NCBI GenBank assembly: GCA_947044365.1
Contig: OX345636.1
Span: 29,120,466-29,184,465, forward strand
Length of the DNA: 64,000 bases
DNA from: Petrosia ficiformis
Taxonomy: Eukaryota; Porifera; Demospongiae; Haplosclerida; Petrosiidae
Direction: 5' to 3'
Part shown: in pieces, positions 10,017 through 21,953 of the stretch
Position numbering within the stretch: position 1 is the first letter of the stretch
Layout: every line of letters begins with the position of its first letter
Position numbers and translations under genes: made by a program
Notes under the pieces: generated by a model
What the model saw: the letters and a program-made list of their open reading frames with translations, nothing else
What the model was told of the DNA's origin: nothing
Databases searched by the model: none

Positions 10017-13000
10017 ATGTCAAGTAGAAGAGAAGTTTTTTGTCTTGGCTGCGGAGAAGACATAGCAGAAAGATCCAGTGACAGGCGATCTCTTACCTCT
10101 ACTGATGTTGGTAGAAGGGTTCAACAGATGTGGGAACATCTTCTAGAAATAAAACTTGAAGAGAGAAATGGTAATATAGGCATATCTTGTGAGGATCTTA
10201 CAGAAGATGGTTTGATGTGTAGATCTTGTTTCTCTGCATTTAATCGGTTATTTCAACTGCAAACAGGAATTGACAGAAACTTAAACCTTTTAGTGGACAA
10301 ACTGTCCTCAGTTACAATTATTCATTCAAGACAGAAAGTGAGGAGAGTGGTAAGTGTTACTATATATATTGTTTACACATTATTATAGCAGCTCTTAGGA
10401 AATAAGTGGCCAAAGTTCTAGTTGTCACATTGGCCCTAGCGTAGCTTCCACCAAGTGCTTCTGTAAGTTCCTAGGGTAGTCCATGTAATCATGATTCAAA
10501 TGTAATTTTTTTTTGCTGCCAGACTGTAATTAGGACATCTGATCAACTGAAGTGGTACCCTCTAACTCCACAACGGAGAAAATTAGGAAAAGCTGTTGCT
10601 AGAAGAAGTGTTCAATTGCTGACCAGAGTTGGGAAAACAAGAATGTAAGACCTTATTTAGTACAACGAGTAGGAAGAGAGTTGCGCAAAGAAATGAAAAC
10701 TATATGTTCTACTTCTGTTAACTCTGTTCTTTTAAAATCTGAGCCCGAAAATTTGAAACACTTTACCTGGTGTATACTGCAAGATGAGCTGATGAAGAAT
10801 GCACCCTTTCTATGGAGTGTGTTGATGACTTGCACTAAGAGTAGACGAAATTGTTCCAATCATTCTATAGTAATTTGTGTTTGTATAGCAATACTACTAA
10901 AATTTCGTAATCCAAGGATGAGTCTACTACACAAAATTATTTCTTGTGTACTGTATGCTGGACATAGTTCTAAAAAGGTATATACATAATTATAATTCCA
11001 GGATATACATGTATATTAGATTGTAATATGGACACATAATTATATGCTAATAATATTACGTATAACTATACTGAACATTGCATTTCCTCATTCTAGGTTT
11101 ATACTAGACTCCATGCTCTTGGTTTATGCATATCTTATAGTCAAGCATATCGTACTATAACAGATTTAAGCAGGACACATGACTGGAAGGTGAAACAATG
11201 GATTAAGAATATCATTAAGGAATTCAGTTTAATGGTGTGTGGATCATTATTGTGTCATATTTATAATTATTTTAGTGCAAATACTATCTTCAGTTTACAA
11301 TAGCATTTCAGTATGTGGGGACAAAAAGCAGTGGTACATCTTCAGAAGATAATCAGACCCATGACTCAGAATCAGATTCATCTAGCAGTAGCAGCTTCAT
11401 TGAAGATGCTGTTCCTGATGAAGAATCGCAAGATATTTCTCCCATGTCCGACACAGAAATGTCAAGTGATGATGGTCTCTTACTCAACAATGCTTCAGAT
11501 AAGGAAGTGACTGATATGGAAAGTGCATTTTCTTTACCACCTCCACCAAAAACACTACATTCATCAGAAATTCCACCATGTGCACCTTCATTAGAAACAC
11601 AACTTTGTCACCTAAGTTATAAAATAGTTGGTGATAATATTGATAAAACTGTTCGACCAAGGTTTATGCGAATGAAACAGCATAGAACACAGTCACTGCA
11701 TTTCTTCCATTCCTATGCAATCCGTGATCGGATTGACACATCTGGATTGTTGGATGTCCATCCACAAACATGTTTACCTAGTCCACGTCAATTAGCTGAA
11801 TCTTTATTGCCTCAAGTAGAGGATGATTATACCATCATGTCTAATTTCTCTGTTCTCATTTCTCGTGTATTAACAGAACATCTACAGTTCTTTAAAACAT
11901 CCTTCAGTGATGTTGTTCAGCATTATATCACTCATGACTACGATAGGGAAATGTCATTGAAGTCAGAAGTGGTACGTATGTTTGGTTTATTGTTAACACC
12001 TTACTTTCTAAATCACTATACAATTTTTTATTGGAAACTTACTGTTACAAACAAAGTTTAATCCATGCAGGTGCCTCTTGGAATTTTAGCTAAAAATGAA
12101 GATAAAGGAGGAGAAATGATTGAGATCATGAAGCATCATCATGAAGAATATGTCCCCTTCGTTGCAAAAGAGACTCCAATTTTTATTGAGACCTTACAAG
12201 AAGCAGTAACATTCAAGGCAACAGAAATGCACAGTATTTTGTTTGGCGGAGAGCAACTAACAGCTGCTCAAGCTCGGTCAGCAAAAAGAAATGTAGCGAA
12301 TGGAGACAGTGACTCAGTAAAGTTGTTAGGCTTGATACCTGTTGCCGAAGATTGGCACACAAAGATGAGCTTATTATCAGTAAGCATATAAATTTTAGAA
12401 AACTTGTAATTTTTTATCCATGTGAATCTTTTTATATAGTTAATCTGGAGGCATTTTTATTCGACTAGATCTGGAGCAGGAACATGGTACATTATTCCAG
12501 TTAAGAAACATTACACAAAGGACCAATGTGAAAAAGGATCCCACCACAGACTTCAATGCTTGTGAAGACTTCTTCATAACTTCCATGAAGGGATTAATAC
12601 TTACAGCTGCAATGCATATCTTTGAGATGGATTCTGTTGATGAATCTCCTGCAGAACACATAATACCTCCTGACACCTGGTTATACAGTAAAGATGAAAG
12701 AAAGCAACTGTTATATTCTGTATGTAATCGTGTCACTTCAAATTTTGTCAAGTTCGGATATGTGGAGGACAATGCTGATGTAGAAAAGGACTCTGTGACT
12801 GAGTATGCAATACAGCTGTTAAGTGTTGGATTATTTTATTTAGAATATCGTGATGCTATAAAAGAAGGTGATGGTGGGAGGGTTCTTCGATGCTGGAAAT
12901 ATCTATTGCCATTATTCTTCAATTCAAGAAGGACCAACTACAGTAAGGAAGCACTACTACTTCTCTGCCAACACAAATACTTACTTACACCTAGACAAGC

Positions 13001-13412
13001 AAAACAGCTGCTGTACAGTAGGTTTGTTAATACAAAAGGAGAGAAAGGAAAGAATATTGAGTGTGACTTACACATGGAACATTTAAATAGAGTATGTAAA
13101 GACGCCATTAGGGACTTAGGTCCAAATAAAACAGCTAAATCAAGAATGAGAGCAGCCAAAGCACTTGGTACCATAAACCCTGTTATTTCCCAATTTGATT
13201 CACAAAACTCCATTGACAAGCAGAGTGGAAGTCACAAAAAGGCCAAGTGTGTTGAGGACATTAAAATAATTGTACACGATCTCATCAAGTACAAAGTGTT
13301 TTCACCGCAAGGCAGAAAACCACATTCCTCTTTCTCTAAAATGAAATCCTTACTGCACTGTAGAGAAAAGGAAACGCTTCTACAATATATGGAACAAAAC
13401 ATGCCACAATAA
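10017..13412 (+). pseudogene. Academ-type transposase, six exons, two frameshifts
   Basis: Exons fit 10017-10349, 10523-10977, 11097-11234, 11312-11971, 12071-12379 and 12440-13412, all with GT/AG introns between phase-0 boundaries. The ATG at 10017 begins MSSRREVFCLGCGEDI. Cys pairs CLGC and CRSC make an N-terminal zinc-binding region. Exon 4 has a Ser/Asp-rich linker followed by VGDNIDKTVRPRFM and QSLHFFHSYAIRDRID, and exon 5 has FGGEQLTAAQARSAK and IPVAEDWHTKM. Exon 6 continues with GTLFQLRN-like sequence, NACEDFF and an Arg/Lys-rich tail. These blocks match my memory of Academ transposases (D-N-x-D, GDQLT, EDWH). Exon 2 and exon 6 lengths are not multiples of three, and frames shift near 10632 and 12473. 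AATAAA lies just after the stop, at about 13450. Confidence 0.7.
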
Positions 13413-13456
13413 TATTAGTTATTGATTTGGATTACATCATAAACTGAAAAATAAAG

Positions 13457-14894
13457 TTAATTGTTATTGCATTTAGAACATCTGCAATCTTTAATACATA
13501 TATCACAACATATACATTTACAATTTACATCAATATGTTCATAGTTTTCAAATCCACCAAATAAAACATTCTTACGACACCTCAATGTATTAGATATGTA
13601 CTCATGCATGCTCATCTCAAGAGTTCTGGGGATTCTTTTCTTTAGCAGCAGTGTGGCATATGAAAGAAGACCATCTCTTCCACATCTCCCACTTTTCTGT
13701 ATGTACAACTCTGTGTCATCAGGTGGAGCCACATGATACACGTGCCTTACATCAGGACAGTCTATTCCAAGGCCAACGATATTGTACAAATCACTACCCT
13801 TAGTTGTGATGGTGACGTAAATAGCTTGATTATGTTTCCTCGAACATCTGGATCAGTATATCGGTGAAACATGTCAACCAATCTATACCTTGACATGTCT
13901 GGAGCATCTGTGGGCTCCACAAAGCTTTGTCCAAGTTTTCTCTTGAAAAAAAAAAATGGGTTAGCACAGTCATCCATGGTACGACAAAAAATTATACTCC
14001 TATGAGTTGAAGTCTCTGTTCCTTCAAGTTCTTGAGGAGAGAACTGAAGGCGTCATAGAGCGAGTCAATTCTCACCACTGAATAAACTATATTTGCAGGT
14101 GAAATTGCGAATACATTAGGATTATGCATTCCAAGAAGTCTCTGGACAAACAGCCTTGAGGACTGTGATATGGTAGCAGTGAGAGCCATCACCTTTACAT
14201 TTGGAAGTACAAGGCTTTGTAGCTCTCCAACCCGTAAAAATACTTCCCTGAAAGACTCACCCCTATAATCAAAAATAATATACAATGACTATACTTTAGT
14301 TTATAGAGAGAATATTGAACATTACCATTTCATCAAATACCAAGGCCTTTAGCCTATTCTCAAACAATGAGCTTTTCAGCAACTTTCTCCACTTCCTATC
14401 AAGCAATAAAGACTCCGGTGTGAAGTACATCAGTTGATATTGTCCACCAATTATGCCTCGTCTAAATTCTATGTCCTCATTTGTATCTTCGCTAATGTAA
14501 GCTGAAGTTAGTCCTTTCTGGACATTAGACAATACCTGTTGATGCAATCATAGTAATATCATATTAAAAACAGCACTGAGTCATCAGAGAAAAACAAGAT
14601 ATAAACAAAGGCTGCAAAAAAATGAAATTGGCTTACTTGATATTCCATCAAAGCTTTCAGAGGACTTATCACTATTACCAGAGAATGTCCTGATTCTTTT
14701 GAGTGGAGTATATCAAAAGCAGTGGGAAGACAGGAAAAGCAGAGGCTTTTTCCGTACCCTGTTGGTAAAACACAAAACACATCGTTTCCTTTGAGAAATG
14801 ATGTTATGACCTCCTTCTGAACTGGCTTTAAGGACGAGTAGCCAAGAAATGAAGCTGCCTTCTCGCTGATCATCACCTCTCTAGAAATCGCCAT
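13457..14894 (-). pseudogene. RecQ-like SF2 DNA helicase, transposon-borne, inactivated
   Basis: Exons on the complement are 14894-14637, 14535-14326 and about 14262-13457. Motif I is LPTGYGKSLCF (Walker A) and motif Ia SPLKALM. Motif III is MALTAT, and motifs V and VI are GLGIDCPDVRH and SGRCGRDG. The C-terminus is a Cys-rich cluster, CKCICCDICIKDCRCSKC. Motif II reads VFDEM where DEAH-C-x-x-x-W is expected, and the next exon does not restore phase, so the Walker B region is deleted. Further 1-base frameshifts are seen near 13998 (before FCRTMDDCAN) and 13772 (before GLGID). The gene opposes the transposase tail to tail. The family is the short RecQ-type helicase encoded by transposons in sponges and cnidarians; it would unwind DNA during transposition (inferred). 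Confidence 0.8.
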
Positions 14895-14982
14895 CTTTTG
14901 TCATGTGATTATGGTGACGTTGCTTATTACTGTAATCTGATTGGGCTGCAATATTTTTGCAGCGAAGAACGAATGAAGTATA

Positions 14983-15036
14983 CCAATGCAACCAGACCCT
15001 TCCTCCACTTAGCGAAGGGTGTGGCTCGCCAGACTA
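14983..15036 (-). repeat. right terminal inverted repeat of the Academ-type element
   Basis: Exact inverted copy of 9858-9911, followed at 15037-15045 by ACATTTGGT, the second copy of the target duplication. Confidence 0.9.
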
Positions 15037-15045
15037 ACATTTGGT

Positions 15046-17270
15046 GTGTGAATAAACGTGGTACAACAGGTAATGGGCATGTAGTGTTCTTGCAGCTTTC
15101 AGGACAAAATGTCTAATTCTATCATACAAGTACACTCCATTGTCTTTCAGCTGATAAGCCTCGTGGAGCAACTAGAGGTGGGAGGTCATTTTGATTATGG
15201 TTTATCAGTTTTAAGGAGATTCAAATCTGTCACTGAACTACCAGATGTCTCCTTCACTTTTACCATTCCTTGGTAGGAACTGTCTATATTAAAGTGATGG
15301 AGCTTTTTGATCGATTTTATTTTATTAAAGAATTGTGCGAGGAATCCTGTCCAGTCGTAAAATTCCACTAGTTGTTCTCCCTCCTGTGTGCCAACTAGTT
15401 GAACAGTATTAACTGATGCTGACTGTTCCACTACATCAGCAATGTCATTTAAGCAGCCTACTTCTGTTCGGCGGAATCTTTGCTTAATCAAGCCAAAGCA
15501 CCAGTCTGGGGAGAATTTGGTGTGCCCAGTTGGTAAAAAAAAGAGATACTGATGGTCTTGTTTCTTCCTGTTAGGACTCTCCACATGAGGTACTAAATTT
15601 TAGATTAGAGAAGAGTCAATGTGCATGTAGTATGAGCAAGAAAGCCATACCTGAATGACTGCATTATTTTTGTTTTGCCCTGAGCAATTATCAGCATTCA
15701 AATGAATATTTGTAGCATGCAGACCATGTTTTTCAATGTAATAATTAAGCATGCTTATAACGGAGTTTGCCCCGTTACCTAAATGAAATTTTGACAGTAA
15801 TATGAACAGGGTAATAATCTGAAAATCATTTACATGTGTCAAATGATTCATCTATTAGAAAGTTAATGGGTCTAGATAATGGGGGAAGGAAGGTCTCATT
15901 CTGTAAAGAGCTCCTTGATTGCTTTGCTAGTCTCCCCAAGTATTGATCTGTAGTAATCTCGTTCCATTTTTACTAGCTCAACGTGTTGTCTTGCTTTCTG
16001 TAATACCTATAATTATAAACAGTTTTTAATTGGTGTTAATGCTTTTTGTTACTTCTTATAGGAAACTTACAAGAGATTGGTTTTCAACTGAAGTATTTGT
16101 GCTTCTAACAATCGCGGAACTGTTTTTTGGCACTGCAAACAAAGATCTGACATTGGTTTTGTAATCACTATGTGTGGTAGATACTTCCTCCACACACTGT
16201 TGAAAGCACTCTCTGATACAGTTCTAAAGTGAGTTTCTGTGTTAACTTTAATAAATTCCTTATATACAGCTCTCTTTGAAGTACTGAATGGCAACAACTG
16301 GATGTTAAATTGCTTATATCCTGGAATACGTCCTGGTAATAAAATTGCATTTGCTTCACTATAATTTTGTATGAAGGAAACCACATGATTTTCTTCTTCA
16401 TGTGCAAATGCATTTTTAGGTTGCCTGCCAGTGTTTCCATGTCTCCTAAATTTAGAATTTGTGATTATCAATTTTCATGGCAATTAATCGTAACTTACCT
16501 TGGTTTTATTCCATCTTTTATATAGCTTGATTTAATGGCATCAAATCGAAATCTCCCAATACCATGGAGGAACAAGAAAGTCTTTTGACAGATCTAAAAG
16601 CACAGCCATTGAAAATACCACGTGAAATTTAAATAAGTTAGACTTATGTACCTTCTCCCCTTTGTGATAAAAGTAAGTATGGGAATAGCTCCTCTTCTTC
16701 GGAACATGTTTAGATGCTGCAGTTGTCTCTCCGTCACGAAGGCTCGTCATCAGTTCTCCCATAATTAGAAGATCCAGTTCTTCTCTTGACAGCTCTGCCA
16801 TGTCATTACAAATCATCCGTATGTAGTGTTGAGGGAACTGTTTGGAACACTAATTTTGGCATTCACAGCCCACTCTGGAAAAGGTTTGTAACTCTTCTTC
16901 TTCCTTTTTATCAATTTCTCTTAATTCTGTTTGTACCTCTGTAGTGGGTGTCACTGTTATTGGTGGAGAAATTATTGGTTCTACAACTGAAAAGTGCTTC
17001 ATCATCTATCTATTCATTGATGGGTAAAGATCTGGAATACCTGGATTCATGTCTTCTGCCTCCTCTTGCTCTTCCTGTGTATCATCTCCACTATCATCAC
17101 TATGAATTTCATTATCAACAGAGCCTTTTATTCATGATGCATGGTTAAATTAAATTCATTATCTCATTAAATTATATCTCTTTCCTTACCTGGAAAATCA
17201 TAAAGAAAATAATCCTCAAGAAGGTTTAGTAGACCACTTTGGTTATCCTCTGGAGGCCTTTACAAGCGCG
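15046..17270 (-). pseudogene. ADNCSGQNKNN-type transposase-like gene (body), interrupted
   Basis: Minus-strand exons can be followed from about 17270 (MSLRTENSIARL and an acidic segment near 17130-17010) through 16816-16500 (FLVPPWYWEI region, FLHGIG in the shifted frame), 16471-16067 and about 16015-15895. They continue through 15784-15650 and 15584-15195. Landmarks are PGRIPGYK, CLQCQK, HLNADNCSGQNKNNAVIQ, GHTKFSPDWCFGLIKQRFRR and VGTQEGEQLVEFYDWT. A shifted continuation, PPLVAPRGLSAERQW and YLYDRIR, runs to the Academ junction. Frameshifts are visible near 15195, 15140 and 15095. This family recurs in coral and sponge genomes as unnamed proteins. I infer a DDE-type transposase from the D-N-x-x-G-x-N-K motif and its dispersed copies, but I cannot name the superfamily. 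Its zinc-knuckle end lies across the insertion at 9714-9848. Confidence 0.65.
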
Positions 17271-17279
17271 CAATACTAT

Positions 17280-18170
17280 TCTCTGTTCTCAAAGACATTT
17301 TAGATTTTTGAATATTAATTATCTGCTGTGTTTACTAGTTGCCATAGTAATGTAAAATAATGACATCATTCATGTTGTAGCACTTGTTTGGTCATTTGTA
17401 TTCTATGATGAAAACACAGTTAATTTTAAAATTGTAAATTTAGGTATAACAAAATAGATAATAAGATTCGAGTGACAGACTAAGTTTATTATTTAGTTAT
17501 CTAGTAACTGTGTGTCTAGAGACATTATTCAACATGGAAACTGTAGGTTTATTAATGTTTTATATTAATGTGTAATAATATGCATTTGCCAAAAAATTGG
17601 AATATTTGTCATTTTCCCCTCATCAAAATTTCATTTTGCAGGAGTGTCCCTTTTTGAAACTCGGGTGACAAAGTTAAATCTCGGCACAATTATGTGTAAA
17701 ATTGGGGTCACAATAATCAATATTTATGTTAGTGGGTCTGGTACACTCCTCCCTCATATAGTTAAATCGCAGCATGTAAGGATTGGGGTCAAAATTAATA
17801 CACGACTAAAGTTGCGAAAATTGGGCTTATGAGAAAAATATTTATTTTGAAATATAGCACAAAATACATGAAACAGAACACTCAACTCCCGGATGTTCCT
17901 TTCCATTTTGTCAAGAAGATCTAGACAAGGAAAGAAATGTAACATGATTTCAATGTTGCTTATTCAAAGGAGAAATGTGTTGTAAAATATTTCCACTGCA
18001 ACATATCTATATCAAGTAAAACGTATCATCACATTCAACCACCAAATGAAGGACAGAGAGTGTCCACAGCCTATTATCAACAAGGTATTAAGGTATGTTA
18101 CTAGAATGATATAAATGTGAAGTATACACATGTACAACAAACTTGTTTATATCAACATTCCTTTAATAAA
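17280..18170. other. no gene seen
   Basis: AT-rich sequence upstream of the preceding minus-strand gene. The right end of that older transposon should lie here, but I could not pair it with any left-end sequence. Confidence 0.4.
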
Positions 18171-18179
18171 AGTTTGTAG

Positions 18180-18540
18180 AAATTGTTTGTGTTTCTTCAT
18201 GGAATTGGAAAATCATGGTTGAATGCTATTTGATCAAGTTTGATGCAAACGACGATTTTACCTTTACATGTAACTGTCCATAGAACTCATGGTAGTTGTC
18301 ATCGCCACCTACACAATGGTTTCTTTCTTGAAGAGGTAAAAAAATTATACAATAATTATTTTGAAAGAACTACTCTAAGGCTAATGCCATACTATTACCA
18401 GGTATGTTTCGATGTGTGTGGGGGTGTATATGTTTTAAATTACAGTCTGTATATAATCACAGGAAGAATACCTGAATACAAAAATTCTGATTTGCCATTC
18501 TATCAAGTACCACAAAAAGAGCTGTTTAGGAGAAATATGT
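18180..18540 (+). pseudogene. second ADNCSGQNKNN-family fragment (N-terminal half)
   Basis: The plus strand encodes VFLHGIGKSWLNAI, a stop, then VHRTHGSCHRHLHNGF and LEEVKKLYNNYFE. After an intron-like gap (GT at about 18402, AG at about 18444) it continues with ITGRIPEYKNSDLPFYQVP. The same order (FLHGIG, R-HGN-R, PGRIPGYK) occurs in the minus-strand gene at 15046-17270, so this is a second, diverged and broken copy lying head to head with it. The catalytic half is absent. Confidence 0.6.
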
Positions 18541-18544
18541 AGCA

Positions 18545-19150
18545 CCAAACTGAGAAACCACAACTCGACTAGCAAAATATAGCACATTTGTGGCGACTAT
18601 ACATACCAAAAATTACTATCCAATGACCGATTTGTATTGGATCTGCCAAAAAAGTAGTACTGCAATGATTCATTCAGTTACAAAACAGAGGAAGAGAAAT
18701 GATTGGTAATTCATATTGCATACAAACAAGTCAAAAAAACATTGGCGTAGCAAAAAAGTAGTACACAGGTAAAGTACACACGGAGGGAATGATCATGAAA
18801 CTTATTTAAGTGTAAATTCTGCATAATTGTACATAGGTAAAGTGTCCATTATCAGACATCACCCCATACTCGGACGCTATAGTGCTCTCTCTAACACTGC
18901 AACTGGAATTACTACACCATGGTAAGAAAGTCTACTAAGTAATATCCCTGCATAACAAGTTTCATGACGATCGCTTGCTTGATCTTGAAGTTATAAGCAT
19001 GCAAAAATGAATTTTGGACACACCTATGATTGGAAAAATTAACATATTTACAGACAGCTTTCATAGAACTGGTGGAAAAAAATGGCTAGTGCACCATCTG
19101 CTGCAACAACATCTACTCTAGTCATAAACCAAATCTTGTCGCCTACAGTT
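18545..19150. other. no gene seen
   Basis: Contains AAAAAAGTAGTAC twice (about 18649 and 18751) and other short repeats. No coding signal was recognised. Confidence 0.35.
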
Positions 19151-19154
19151 GCTT

Positions 19155-19401
19155 GATTTTTTGTATTGAACTGTCTGGACCATTCTGAGCAATCAAATAA
19201 TCGGCCACACTTTTTTTGTAAATAGTAGTGTTTGTATAGTTTTTAGAATTTTTTTGTGACTAATAAAATTAGAAGAATTTATTATTTCCAATTGAACTCT
19301 ATACTAATTACAAAATTATATAAACACCGTAATATTTACAAAAAAAGCGTGGCCAATTAGTGATTGCTCAGAATGGTCCAGATACTTCAATACAAAAAAT
19401 C
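19155..19401. mobile_element. 247-bp MITE with about 72-bp inverted ends
   Basis: GATTTTTTGTATTGAACTGT at 19155 and its near-complement ending at 19401 extend through GACCATTCTGAGCAATCA and TTTTTTTGTAAATA on both arms. The arms are about 72 bp with several mismatches around an AT-rich core. No coding content; the superfamily is unknown. Confidence 0.75.
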
Positions 19402-20278
19402 GTCATGGTGTGTGATATAATTTATGATCCTTTACTCTAATACAGGAATACATAGTTTCAGTGTACTTTGCAGAAAAACAAAACCCTTCATAAATAATGC
19501 TGGCTTCAAACTGGCTACTTTGTGATCATCACATATGTTTTAAGGTAGAAATTCCCTTTTATGTCTTGTATCATCAATTTGTATCGTTACAAATCTGTAT
19601 AATAATTATTCTTCATTTTCACTAGATGCTGCCCTTCTTGGAAGTTGACATTATCACACACAAACTTACTCTCCTCTTAAAAACTTTCAACAATACTGTA
19701 TAATTAAACTTATTAAATATTACTTTTTACATTTTCATAAAACTAAAAATAGTTGTTAATAATAATTGAATAATAATAGAATAATAAAAACCACTTTCAA
19801 TAAAATGAAAGAAGACGTAGGGATTTTAAAACCCAAAAAGCATGTGAACAAGGTTGGGAGGTTAACATAAGACCCAAAATTAAACAAAGTACTTACATAT
19901 AACCCAACATAAGTACTTACACTGCTATAAAGCAAAATGAATGGAAATGTATGGAAATGTATGGGTGGCCATTTGTTTTCTGTGCCATCCCTACATAGAG
20001 AGTAGTACCATACTCTCTGATTAAATGTAGTATAAACATTGATGGTATTGATGATATCAACTGCTCCCTACATAGCGATAGAAAGATTCTTATATAGTGG
20101 AAAGTCAAATGTTATATGCTGTTTGGACATTCTGGAAAGATTTGCACTAGTGATGCAGCAAAATGATTCAGATTTTCATTGCTTACCTTGTCACACTTGT
20201 CCTAGATAAATGAATAAAAACTACAGGAAAGTAATAAATATTATTATATTGGTCAGAAAGCACACATAGTATACTGTT
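19402..20278. other. no gene seen; two short dispersed repeats
   Basis: 19817-19862 matches the complement of 11-57. The segment around 19965-20030 (CTGTGCCATCCCTACATAGA...TACTCTCTGAT) recurs at about 49518-49582. No coding region was recognised. Confidence 0.45.
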
Positions 20279-20455
20279 CACTGCAAAAAAAAGTTGTTAA
20301 AACAACCAGAAAAACTTGGTTGTTTTGACTGCAACCCAGGTAACCAAATTTTAGAGTTATTTCCACTTCACAATACAAATGTTGTAGTAACACTTTTAAC
20401 ATGAATGTCTTATCAATATAATTCTATATGTGGTTAAAATAACACAATTACTTTC

Positions 20456-20705
20456 AGGTCAAAGTGGCTGCCAGAAGTTGAAGTACCATATTTGAAGTTG
20501 AAATAACACATTTACATTTAGATCAAAGTAGGTGTCTGAAGTTGAAGTAACATACTTGAAGTTGAAATAACACATTTACTTTTAGGTGAAAGTGGCTGCC
20601 AGAGGTTGAAGTAACATATTTGAAGTTGAAATAATACATTTATTTTTAGGTCAAAGTGGCTGTCAATAGTTGAAACAAAACCATGGAGATTGAAATACAC
20701 ATCCA
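20456..20705. repeat. 64-bp tandem subterminal repeats
   Basis: Four units begin at about 20456, 20520, 20584 and 20648 with A(G/A)GT(C/G)AAAGT-GGCTG. Each contains GAAGTTGAAATAACACATTTA. Subterminal arrays like this serve as transposase-binding zones in CACTA elements (family knowledge). Confidence 0.85.
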
Positions 20706-21247
20706 ATTACTGTCAAGACAACTTGCAGTGTTCATATCAAAAGCAAAATAATCAAATTACTTCAACACGGAGTCTATAAACCCAACATAAAGAAGAATGT
20801 AAAATAACCATGACTGCATAACGATAAATCTGTATACTGGTAGTTTTCAATTGGTTGTTACTTGAAAATTCCTTTTTTTAAATGAAGACCAAACATAATA
20901 AAATACGCAAAATATGGACTCAAAAGTTAACTTAGTATAATACTAAATGTTTTGTCAAATAAGAGCCTCAGAAGTTAACTGAGTATATACATAATAAACA
21001 TAATATGAAATAAGATGTTAATTGAGTATATAAATGTATTGAGCCTCAGAAGTTAATTGAACATAATGTCAAATACGACCCAGAGACGTTAATGGTATAT
21101 TGAGCCTCAGAAGTTAACTGAGTATGTATAAATGTAACCTCAAATACATAAATGTGTTGAGCCTCAGAATATATAAATGTGTTTTCAAATACGAGCATCA
21201 GGAGTATATAAATATCTTCCCAAAAGGATGCATATAATACTAGTATT

Positions 21248-21953
21248 CTAGCAAATTTCATGTGATACCCTTGCCTTCATATCAGACACCACTGAGATAT
21301 AAGATGCAGCACGGCGGGTGGAGTCAGGAATTCCAAGGATTAAATCTTGAAAAAACCATCCAATACATTTCGAATTCTTGTCATATTCAAGGTTAAATAC
21401 ATAAAATGCTGCAAACCAAGAGTACAGTGCAGAGCACATGTCAGACACTTCATAGAGCACCACTTGTTCGACGAAAATGAAGTACTGAAAACTTTCTTGT
21501 GTTTGAAACACACCAATACGAGGTGAATTCCGTTTTGGTGTTTGTGTCAGAGCTGTTTGAATGGGCGTATCAAGCTACAATATTGTAATGAACATAGTGA
21601 TCACGAAACTGAGTTGTCAAAACATGTCAGCACTTACAGGGTATTCTTCATATACATATAAAAAATTTTCTGTCTTTTTTGGGTAAAATAGATAAAACAA
21701 TGTTTTAAGGGAATATACTTGCTTTTCGTTGTCACCTGGTGAGTATACATTATAAAAACATAACAATGGTTTGAGTGAAATAGACATACTTTTAAGAGAA
21801 AAGTCCACACTATCTAGAAGATCGTGTACTTTTTTGTTGGTTGTAGTTAAACCATATTCCAGAATGATGGGAAAATATGTAGACCACATCTTGGAGAAAT
21901 TAGATCTTACGTGCTGCTTTTGGACCACCAGTTCAAGCTCCTGGTTAATCTAT
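21248..21953 (-). pseudogene. CACTA second protein, C-terminal exons
   Basis: On the complement, exon 21953-21617 carries a Gln/Glu start, RSNFSKMWSTYFPIILEYGL and VHDLLDSVD. Exon about 21577-21248 carries ALTQTPKRNSPRIGVF, YFIFVEQVVLYEVSDM and FAAFYVFNLEYDK. The Y-FIFVE / L-E-Y blocks match the C-terminal part of the second protein in animal EnSpm/CACTA elements as I remember them. The N-terminal half (compare 40337-41760) is not found here. The gene diverges from the transposase at 22303, sharing an upstream region of about 350 bp that could hold a bidirectional promoter. The biochemical role is not established. Confidence 0.5.

Larger units (their letters stand above)
9858..15036. mobile_element. 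Academ-type DNA transposon carrying a helicase (AcademH-like), 5179 bp
   Basis: The ends are exact inverted copies for 54 bp starting TAGTCTGGCGAGCC, then imperfect to about 70 bp. ACATTTGGT flanks both sides (9849-9857 and 15037-15045), a 9-bp target duplication. Because the junction bases are T/A ambiguous, an 8-bp reading is also possible. The element holds two convergent genes: a six-exon transposase on the plus strand and a RecQ-like SF2 helicase on the minus strand, with 3' ends about 45 bp apart. Pairing of an Academ-type transposase with an SF2 helicase matches the AcademH lineage known from the repeat literature. Both genes carry lesions, so this copy is probably non-autonomous. It inserted into the 3' part of an older transposon gene. 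Confidence 0.8.

Noticed and set aside
17640..17800. Possible right end of the old ADNCSGQNKNN-type transposon (complement of CTCGGGTGAC)
   Set aside because: Only a weak match to the left-end TGTGACCTAATTTGG; too little to call inverted repeats.
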